In this document: piece after piece, positions 7,121 to 12,188 of the stretch
How the letters are laid out: each line of letters starts with the position of its first letter
Numbering within the stretch: position 1 is the stretch's first letter
Assembly (NCBI GenBank): GCA_002371985.1
Contig: DFHZ01000136.1
Span: 1-12,188 of the forward strand
DNA length: 12,188 bases
From: Ruminococcaceae bacterium UBA3710
GTDB lineage: Bacteria; Bacillota; Clostridia; Oscillospirales; Acutalibacteraceae
Reading direction: 5' to 3'
The notes under the pieces: generated by a model
Told to the model about the DNA's origin: nothing
The model's input: only the letters and a program-made list of their open reading frames with translations
Databases searched by the model: none
Made by a program: the position numbers and the translations under genes

Positions 7121-7519
7121 TCAATCCCATAAATCAAAAAACCATTCAGAGAATGTTTCAAAGCACTTGTCTTTAAGGGCTGTTCGCTCTTTCATATCCC
7201 CGAGCACACGGTCAATTCTTTCAATTGCCTCAAAATCGTCCGCTAACTTTTTTAGAGCCTCGTTCCATTTTTGTTCTCCGATTTCGTAAATTTTGTCGCT
7301 ATCCATATTTTCGTTTATGTCCGGCACAAAATGATTAGTAAGACCAACAGGGCAACCGCCTGTCCGTGTTTCGGCAAACTGCCGCAGCATCGGCACGATT
7401 ACGCCCAAAAACCAACTGTCAATCTCCCACAAATCAGCGTCACAATAGCCACGCTTTATCCTTTGAATACAGTATTTCAGGTTTTTAAGCGGGTGTTTTG
7501 AATAAAAAGCACTTCTCAT
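7121..7519 (-). CDS. Hypothetical protein (132 aa)
   Basis: I do not recognise a named family. The protein is soluble and mostly helical. Visible features are a basic N-terminus (HPLKNLKYCIQRIKRGYCDADLWEIDSWF, spanning residues 9-37) with a C-D-x-D-L-W-x-x-D-x-W-F block, a short Gly/Pro section at 54-60, and a C-terminal helical region ending in aromatic residues (ETFSEWFFDLWD). Proteins with a similar YCDxDLWxxDxWF stretch occur in phage-like or accessory DNA, as far as I recall. ATG 7519 is chosen over an in-frame ATG at 7561 because GGGAGG (7533-7528) lies 8 nt before it, and the longer form would read through the inverted repeat and promoter region. It is the first gene of the unit with the SLOG-like gene. 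Confidence 0.7.
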   Translation of the reverse strand: MRSAFYSKHPLKNLKYCIQRIKRGYCDADLWEIDSWFLGVIVPMLRQFAETRTGGCPVGLTNHFVPDINENMDSDKIYEIGEQKWNEALKKLADDFEAIERIDRVLGDMKERTALKDKCFETFSEWFFDLWD

Positions 7520-7539
7520 TTCTTTTTCCTCCCGACAAA

Positions 7540-7591
7540 AATGATACCATAACCCATGCACCTAAAACGGAACATTGGTTATGGTATCATT
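7540..7591. repeat. Perfect 15-bp inverted repeat between divergent genes
   Basis: AATGATACCATAACC (7540-7554) and GGTTATGGTATCATT (7577-7591) are exact reverse complements around a 22-nt spacer. Read outward on each strand, each arm contains TGGTATCAT, which has the form of an extended -10 element (TGn plus TATCAT). The arms could therefore be paired promoter cores, a two-site operator, or both. The TGG-TAGAAT of the plus promoter at 7628-7636 is a looser relative of the same block. Confidence 0.8.
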
Positions 7592-7607
7592 CAAAATAAA
7601 GAAAAAA

Positions 7608-7643
7608 TTGTCTTTTTAAGGCGGATATGGTAGAATATTCAAA
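7608..7643 (+). promoter_or_regulatory. Promoter of the nuclease-containing unit
   Basis: TTGTCT (7608-7613) and TAGAAT (7631-7636) have a 17-bp spacer. A TGG immediately before the -10 makes it an extended type. Transcription is predicted to start near 7643, 37 nt before ATG 7680. Confidence 0.55.
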
Positions 7644-7679
7644 GAATAGAGAACTTTGATAGAAAGAAGAAAATACGAA

Positions 7680-8492
7680 ATGCTTATAGATAAAGAATTA
7701 GGTAGTATCATTGATGAATATTGGGGCGACTTTCAAAAGAAAAAGATGTTGGATTTTGTCGTTAAACCGTCTATTCCTATTATTTGGTTTGGAAATATTG
7801 AAAAGTATAAAAATAGCCAATTAAAAATTGTAACAGTATCAATAAATCCTTCAAAAAATGAGTTTGAAGACAACACCGGCAATTCATCATTTTGGCGTTT
7901 TAAGGGTATAAGCAGGCATTTTTCAAACAAAGAACGCCTTAATGATGACGATAAACTTATGCTTGTCAATGCTTATAATTCATATTTTGAACTTAATCCG
8001 TATTCAGCATACTTTGATTACTATAATAGGGTATTAAAAAACTATTTTGAGTGTGCCTATGATGGCCAAAAGGAAAATACTGCAATACATATTGATTTAT
8101 ATACACCTATTGCTACTAATCTCTGGAAGTCATTAAAATCAAAAGAAAAAAGAGAGATTCAACCTTCCAATAGCCAGAATGGTGAAAAATATATTTTGAG
8201 TTTTTTAAAATACTTAAATCCTGATATAATTCTTTTTTCAACTCGAAAAGACGAATTGAAAAAAGTTTTTAAAATCGATTTGAATAATCCTATTCTAAAA
8301 AAGACCTTAACAAAAGACGGAAAAGAGTCTAAGGGATTTTCAATGGAACTTTATAAAAATCAAAATTCCAAGCAACTAATATTATATGGAAGAAATAATT
8401 ACGGAAAACCATTTAATTTAGGCAAGGATTTTATAAATAATGTAAAAGAAGATTTTATAAAAGAAATCTATAAACTGCGCAATAATAAATAA
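7680..8492 (+). CDS. Hypothetical protein with UDG-fold-like motifs (270 aa)
   Basis: No family is certain. The layout is reminiscent of the uracil-DNA glycosylase-like fold: a strand followed by a NP loop (IVTVSINPSKNEF, 50-62, compare GxNP in MUG-type enzymes), a middle strand with HIDLYTPIATNLW (137-149), LNPDIILFST (179-188), and a late strand ILYGRNNYGKPFNLG (234-248). A classical HPS motif is absent, so glycosylase activity is unproven. The gene is clearly more A/T-rich than its neighbours (12 of 60 bases are G/C in 7801-7860, against 28 of 60 in 8761-8820), a sign of separate acquisition. ATG 7680 is preferred. A TTG at 7656 would add 8 residues; both have only weak purine-rich ribosome sites. 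The nuclease gene follows after 49 nt with no terminator, so they may be co-transcribed. Confidence 0.65.
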   Translation: MLIDKELGSIIDEYWGDFQKKKMLDFVVKPSIPIIWFGNIEKYKNSQLKIVTVSINPSKNEFEDNTGNSSFWRFKGISRHFSNKERLNDDDKLMLVNAYNSYFELNPYSAYFDYYNRVLKNYFECAYDGQKENTAIHIDLYTPIATNLWKSLKSKEKREIQPSNSQNGEKYILSFLKYLNPDIILFSTRKDELKKVFKIDLNNPILKKTLTKDGKESKGFSMELYKNQNSKQLILYGRNNYGKPFNLGKDFINNVKEDFIKEIYKLRNNK

Positions 8493-8541
8493 AGAATTAT
8501 TATATCTAACAATTAACTAAAATCATATATGAGGAGATTAA

Positions 8542-10071
8542 ATGCTCTACCTATCAAAATCAAAATACTGCGGGTTGTGGCAATGCCCGAAAATTGCCTG
8601 GATGAAAAAGTATAAACCCGAAGAATTAGAATTGGACAATAGTGTTATAGCCCGTATGGATGCCGGCAATGTTGTGGGTGATCTTGCTATGGGCTATTTC
8701 GGGGACTTTGTTGAAGTTACCGTAAAAAACGCTGACGGCAGTTTAGACCTCGAACAAATGAAGCGGAAAACCGCAGAGTGTATGAAAAACGGCGTTGAGA
8801 ATATCTGCGAAGCGTCGTTTGACTATAACGGTCTTTACTGTGCGGTGGATATTTTACGCAAAACAGACAGCGGTTGGGCAATCTATGAGATCAAAAGTTC
8901 CACCAAGCACGAAAACAGCACGGAGGACCGACCTGTGTATATTGCCGATGTTGCATATCAAAAGTATGTGCTGGCGCACGCAGGCGTTAATGTAACCGGT
9001 ACATATTTAGTTTGCCTTAATAAAGACTATGTTTTTGGCGGGACTCTCGATATTCACAAGTTGTTTTTGGTAAGTGATGTTTCGGATGAAATTAAACCCG
9101 AGGAAGCAAAAATCGAGGCAAATCTTTCTCTTGCCGAAAAACTATTGCAGTCTCCCAAAGAGCCGGATATAGATATCGGCGTAAAATGCAAAAACCCGTA
9201 TTACTGCGGATTTTGGAAGTATTGCAGCAAGCACATCCCACAGCCTTCGGTATTTAATCTTTACCGTATGCCTTTTCGGAAAAAGATTGACCATTATAAA
9301 AACGGCAGAATTGATTATGATACTTTGCTTCACAGTGATACCGTTACCAACGGCATACAACTTCGTCAGATGCTTCACTATTTATCCGAGCAGGGCGATT
9401 ATATTGAAAAGGAAAACATAAGAGATTTTTTATCGACGCTATCCTTTCCGCTTTATTTCCTCGATTTTGAAACAATACAGCCGGTCATTCCCGAATATAT
9501 CGGCACGCACCCTTATGCTCAGATACCGTTTCAGTATTCTCTTCACTACATAGAGCGTGAGGGCGGTCCGCTTTTGCACAAAGAGTTTTTGGCGGAATCG
9601 GGAACAGATCCGCGCCGTGCTATTGCCGAAGCGTTATGCCGGGATATTCCGATGAATGTGTGCGTTACGGCGTATAATAAAACCTTTGAATGCACACGGC
9701 TTAAAGAATTAGCGGAGTTTTTCCCCGACCTTTCAGAGCATTTGCTCAATATAAGGGATAATATTGTCGATTTGCTGGTGCCTTTCCAGGGCGGATATTA
9801 TTACAACAAGGCAATGGGCGGCTCGTTCTCGATTAAGAGCGTCTTACCGGCACTCTTTCCGAATGACCCTGAACTCGATTACCATAATCTCGACCAAATA
9901 CATAACGGCGGTGAAGCGATGACCGTCTTCCCGCAAATCAAGGATATGCCGCCCGATGAACAGGCAAAAACAAGGCATAATCTGCTTGAATACTGCAAAC
10001 TCGACACCCTCGCAATGGTAAAACTTTGGGAGAAATTGAAAGAAGTGACTGAGGACGATAAAAATGAATAA
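8542..10071 (+). CDS. DUF2779 protein: Cas4-like PD-(D/E)XK nuclease fused to DEDDy exonuclease domain
   Basis: The product is a 509-aa two-nuclease protein. Residues 1-230 look Cas4/RecB-like: an N-terminal Cys pair (YCGLWQCPKIAW, C10 and C15), catalytic D103 and E116-x-K118 (AVDIL...YEIKSS), Q140 in VAYQKYVL, and a Cys cluster C216, C222 and C228 (CKNPYYCGFWKYC). The split arrangement of Cys near the N-terminus plus three near the domain end is that of Cas4/AddB 4Fe-4S nucleases. Residues about 300-500 are the DUF2779 RNase H-like part: FLDFE (D308, E310), TAYNKTFE (N379, E383 where many relatives of the fold have D), and YCKLD (Y484, D488). IPFQYSLHY (328-336) is typical of DUF2779. Likely role is processing of DNA ends or single strands. 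GAGGAG (8531-8536) precedes the start by 5 nt. Its stop overlaps the next gene by 8 nt. Confidence 0.88.
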   Translation: MLYLSKSKYCGLWQCPKIAWMKKYKPEELELDNSVIARMDAGNVVGDLAMGYFGDFVEVTVKNADGSLDLEQMKRKTAECMKNGVENICEASFDYNGLYCAVDILRKTDSGWAIYEIKSSTKHENSTEDRPVYIADVAYQKYVLAHAGVNVTGTYLVCLNKDYVFGGTLDIHKLFLVSDVSDEIKPEEAKIEANLSLAEKLLQSPKEPDIDIGVKCKNPYYCGFWKYCSKHIPQPSVFNLYRMPFRKKIDHYKNGRIDYDTLLHSDTVTNGIQLRQMLHYLSEQGDYIEKENIRDFLSTLSFPLYFLDFETIQPVIPEYIGTHPYAQIPFQYSLHYIEREGGPLLHKEFLAESGTDPRRAIAEALCRDIPMNVCVTAYNKTFECTRLKELAEFFPDLSEHLLNIRDNIVDLLVPFQGGYYYNKAMGGSFSIKSVLPALFPNDPELDYHNLDQIHNGGEAMTVFPQIKDMPPDEQAKTRHNLLEYCKLDTLAMVKLWEKLKEVTEDDKNE

Positions 10072-10888
10072 TGGATTTGAAGAATATTTTTTTAAACAGT
10101 ATAATCGTATTAAAGAGAACTTCGACGCCGGTAATATGGAATACTTGTTTGAATGCGATAATACATTTCCAAAAAAGAAAATAGTTTCTAAACGTGGGGA
10201 TTCGTCTTATGCCACAAGCATTCATACTTATTTACTTCCACAACCATTTATTGGCGATATAAAGAGAGCGAAAATAATTATTTGCTCATTAAATCCGGGA
10301 TTTAGTGATGAGGACTGTTATATTGAGGATAAAGTATTATCTCAAAAATATATGTATCCGGACTATACCGAAGAATTGCTTAATCAGTTAAACCCAAAAG
10401 ATGAGAATAAGACAATGTTTTGGCTTACAGAAAAAGACGAAAAATCAGGCGGATCGAGATGGTGGCGGCATAAATTAGATCAGAACGACAAATCGGTTTC
10501 ACTTGTGGCAGCAATCGCAAAAGAATATTACAATGAATATAATAGTGATAATAAGGAAAGAGTATTTGAGTGGCTTTCCAAAAATATGGCAGCCATTGAA
10601 TTGTTCCCGTATCATTCAAAGAAATTCAGTAAAAGTCTTTTGAACAAATGCGAAAGCTCAAAATGCATTAAGAATTATGTTCATGAATGTTTAATACCGG
10701 CAGCCAATGAGGGCAACCGCCTAATATGCTTTACCAGATCTTTAAAAGATTGGGGTGTAGAAAACTACAACACAAAAAATGTAATTCTCAATTCGTCAGT
10801 TCAAAACATAACATTCAATATAAAGTTGGAATTAGGGGGAGGAATACTAAAATTCATCAAAGATAATTCACTGTTAGACGAAAAATAA
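10064..10888 (+). CDS. Hypothetical protein with UDG-fold-like motifs (274 aa)
   Basis: No named family is certain. Residues 71-84, IIICSLNPGFSDED, resemble the first motif of MUG-type uracil-DNA glycosylases (GxNPG). AAIELFPYHSKKF (176-188) and RLICFTRSLKDWGV (219-232) sit where that fold has its central strands. A Trp-rich segment (SGGSRWWRHKL, 128-138) lies between. The first gene of this unit has a comparable order (strand-NP loop, then a conserved middle strand), but no close sequence identity is visible, so any common origin is remote. ATG 10064 lies inside the end of the nuclease gene (8-nt overlap) with GAGGA at 10051-10055, so the two proteins are probably made together. The gene is somewhat A/T-rich. 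It ends 20 nt before a hairpin shared with the convergent operon. Confidence 0.7.
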   Translation: MNNGFEEYFFKQYNRIKENFDAGNMEYLFECDNTFPKKKIVSKRGDSSYATSIHTYLLPQPFIGDIKRAKIIICSLNPGFSDEDCYIEDKVLSQKYMYPDYTEELLNQLNPKDENKTMFWLTEKDEKSGGSRWWRHKLDQNDKSVSLVAAIAKEYYNEYNSDNKERVFEWLSKNMAAIELFPYHSKKFSKSLLNKCESSKCIKNYVHECLIPAANEGNRLICFTRSLKDWGVENYNTKNVILNSSVQNITFNIKLELGGGILKFIKDNSLLDEK

Positions 10889-10907
10889 TGCTGATTCTTA
10901 TAGTCGT

Positions 10908-10944
10908 ATCCCGGCGGACTACTGCTTAAATAGTCTGCCGGGAT
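10908..10944. terminator. Hairpin terminator at convergent gene ends
   Basis: The arms ATCCCGGCGGACTA (10908-10921) and TAGTCTGCCGGGAT (10931-10944) pair over 14 positions with a single mismatch, which is a G-U pair in the plus-strand RNA and a C-A mismatch in the minus-strand RNA. The loop is 9 nt. TCTTTA follows on the plus side, a modest T-tract. The right arm encodes the last residues of the convergent phosphoesterase, whose stop lies in the loop. Confidence 0.65.
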
Positions 10945-11510
10945 TCTTTATCACCTGTTATAATTTCATCAAGCGTTCGGGGTGTATAGTTAATATAGGG
11001 CATCATAGCACCCACATTTATAAAATTGTCGTTTGGTGTGCCGTATCCTGAATAGTTTGCTTTAATGGTTTTACGCAGTTCTTTTAGATATTCATATTCC
11101 CGTTTTTGATGAACATGACCGTAAAGCATAAAGGAATTGGACGCAGATCCTGCCCGAAAGAAAGGTATAGGATAATGGCATAGGGTTATATGGTGGCTGT
11201 TATCCTTTATTTCCTTAAAATCGGTGATTTCCTCAAAAAGCCGTGCTATTTCGGTGCTGAACTGTTTAGGGTCGTGATTGCCCCGTATCAGCACTTTTCT
11301 GCCTGCAAGCGGTTTTACATACGAAGCCCACTCATTTTCTTTATGCCATATAAAATCACCGAGTATATAAACGGTATCGTCCGGCTGTATCCGACTGTTC
11401 CAGTTCTCTGTTATGCTTTTGTTCATTTCGTCCGCATTTGCAAACGGGCGTTTATCAAACCTAATTATATTTTTATGCCCTAGATGCAGGTCGGCGATAT
11501 AGTAATTCAC
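10926..11510 (-). CDS. Calcineurin-like metallophosphoesterase (194 aa)
   Basis: This small cytoplasmic phosphoesterase has the motifs DLHLGH (7-12), GDF (51-53), GNHD (77-80), CHYP (111-114) and GHVH (131-134), a complete dinuclear metal set. GNHD and GHVH place it in the general calcineurin-like phosphoesterase branch (YfcE or phage-type), not the PPP branch of the other phosphatase here. The substrate is unknown; phosphodiesters or nucleotides are typical for the family. The start is GTG at 11510, with TAAGGAGG ending 10 nt upstream and a 4-nt GTGA overlap with the preceding stop, so translation is coupled. Its C-terminus is encoded in one arm of the terminator hairpin. Confidence 0.9.
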   Translation of the reverse strand: MNYYIADLHLGHKNIIRFDKRPFANADEMNKSITENWNSRIQPDDTVYILGDFIWHKENEWASYVKPLAGRKVLIRGNHDPKQFSTEIARLFEEITDFKEIKDNSHHITLCHYPIPFFRAGSASNSFMLYGHVHQKREYEYLKELRKTIKANYSGYGTPNDNFINVGAMMPYINYTPRTLDEIITGDKESRQTI

Positions 11511-11845
11511 AGCGGTGTCGCCTCCTTAAAAACCTCATACATATATCCCAGCCCGAAAGGATTGGAGTAGCAAAGCAGTCCACATTCTTTTGGAATAATA
11601 CTTACGGTTTTCGCCCGCTCTGCCTGGTCGGTTATAACAACATAAATCTCACCGCAAATGATTTTGGCGTTCATAATTTCTGATAGTAATTCTTGGTCGG
11701 TTTTTTCTTCTTTTAAGATAAAACCGACCGTTTTGTTTTCGCCTTGAAACACTAAATCAGCGCCGTCGATTTCGTTGTATCCTTTATCAAGGCACCACAG
11801 TCTTACGGCGTCTTTTAAGCATTTAATTTTACTCGGTTTATCCAT
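11507..11845 (-). CDS. Hypothetical protein, possibly restriction-endonuclease-fold (112 aa)
   Basis: I do not recognise the family. The sequence pattern weakly suggests a small PD-(D/E)XK-like domain: an N-terminal helix (CLKDAVRLWCLDKGY), GADLVF (28-33, with D30), a strand GFILKEEK (41-48), then a helix and a strand IYVVITD (67-73). The position expected for the catalytic acid before the Lys is ambiguous, so the fold may be inactive or the match accidental. A good ribosome site, GGAGGG, ends 5 nt before ATG 11845. It sits 13 nt after the AAA gene and overlaps the phosphoesterase start by 4 nt, forming the middle of a three-gene operon. Confidence 0.65.
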   Translation of the reverse strand: MDKPSKIKCLKDAVRLWCLDKGYNEIDGADLVFQGENKTVGFILKEEKTDQELLSEIMNAKIICGEIYVVITDQAERAKTVSIIPKECGLLCYSNPFGLGYMYEVFKEATPL

Positions 11846-11858
11846 TATATCCCTCCGT

Positions 11859-12188
11859 TTACGCTCCGAAACCGATTTTCCGCTTTGCCGGTTCTGTTTT
11901 TACCGCCGGAGTTTCAATATCCGCTTCACAAATCACAGTAAGTTCCTTTTCAGTGATTTTATCCGGGTCCATTTTGATAAGCCGGCTCGCCTGATTCATT
12001 TTGGAAAGTTCTATTACATTACGGACATAACGCCCGTTGCCGAAATCATCGTTTTGCCGTGCGGTTTCAAAAAGCGCGGAAAGTTTTGTTATGGCCTTAT
12101 CTGTAATGGTAATGCCTTTGGACTTGCCGATATGCTTTGCAATAAGGCAGAGTTCCTCTGTAGTGTAATCTGCAAACGGCACATGGAA
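11859..12188 (-). CDS. CbbX/SpoVK-like AAA ATPase, C-terminal fragment (5' end outside window)
   Basis: The frame is open to the right edge; only the last 109 residues are visible. They begin FHVPFADYTTEELC, the segment that follows sensor/arginine-finger regions in CbbX/SpoVK-type AAA proteins (compare the usual F-x-x-F-P-D-Y-T). They continue with the helical lid: ITITDKAITKLSALFETARQNDDFGNGRYVRNVIELSKMNQASRL, where F-G-N-G-R-x-V-R-N is the family's conserved sensor-2 block. Residues after about 75 are a divergent tail. In the family these ATPases remodel protein partners, and the name SpoVK does not by itself imply a sporulation role. The catalytic Walker motifs lie outside the window. The 112-aa gene follows after 13 nt. 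Confidence 0.85.
   Translation of the reverse strand, partial: FHVPFADYTTEELCLIAKHIGKSKGITITDKAITKLSALFETARQNDDFGNGRYVRNVIELSKMNQASRLIKMDPDKITEKELTVICEADIETPAVKTEPAKRKIGFGA

Noticed and set aside
7520..7561. ATG 7561 as the start of the 132-aa gene
   Set aside because: The added 14 residues are encoded by one arm of the inverted repeat and by the ribosome binding site itself. GGGAGG clearly serves ATG 7519.
7540..7591. The inverted repeat as transposon ends or as a terminator
   Set aside because: Only 22 nt lie between the arms, no transposase or target duplication is present, and the stem is A/T-rich with divergent gene starts on both sides.
8542..10071. The Cas4-like domain as part of a CRISPR-Cas locus
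   Set aside because: No repeat array, cas1/cas2 or other cas gene is visible, and the fused DUF2779 domain is not a Cas4 feature.

Overview
The window looks like an accessory stretch of a low-to-moderate GC Gram-positive (Firmicutes, probably clostridial gut-type) chromosome. The reasons are strong AGGAGG-type ribosome binding sites before most genes, A/T-rich promoters, a secreted protein with modules typical of clostridial surface proteins, a LytS-type histidine kinase, and the end of a CbbX/SpoVK-like AAA protein. There is no rRNA, tRNA, IS transposase, CRISPR array or obvious phage structural gene. The organism is an inference from style, not from a marker gene.

Layout. (1) 1-1703, minus: the N-terminal 567 residues of a large secreted, glycine-rich, repeat-containing surface protein that runs off the left edge. 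(2) 1704-1916: a divergent control region with a promoter for each side and a 12-bp tandem repeat plus a small palindrome. (3) 1917-3781, plus: a two-gene two-component system made of an XRE-HTH/receiver fusion regulator and a multi-pass LytS-type histidine kinase that overlap by 4 nt. It ends at a strong bidirectional terminator at 3817-3846. (4) 7519-3905, minus: a run of small genes (unknown 132 aa, SLOG-like 133 aa, unknown 349 aa, a frameshifted gene remnant, a PrpE/ApaH-like phosphatase, and a stand-alone DnaB-C-like RecA-fold ATPase). (5) 7520-7679: a second divergent control region with a perfect 15-bp inverted repeat. (6) 7680-10888, plus: three genes. The central one combines a Cas4-like PD-(D/E)XK iron-sulfur nuclease with a DEDDy-type exonuclease domain (DUF2779). 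It is flanked by two proteins that carry short motifs reminiscent of the uracil-DNA glycosylase fold. (7) 12188-10926, minus: an operon of a CbbX/SpoVK-like AAA C-terminus, a 112-aa unknown protein and a calcineurin-like phosphoesterase, tightly coupled and convergent with unit 6 over a shared hairpin.

How the genes may work together. The two-component pair is divergently placed from the surface protein and may control it; the repeats in the surface gene's leader are the obvious place to look for the operator. The 7680-10888 unit is the best candidate for an undescribed system: a double-nuclease protein translationally coupled to one UDG-like protein and preceded by another. This could mean processing or surveillance of modified or damaged DNA, possibly defence. 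That role is inference only.
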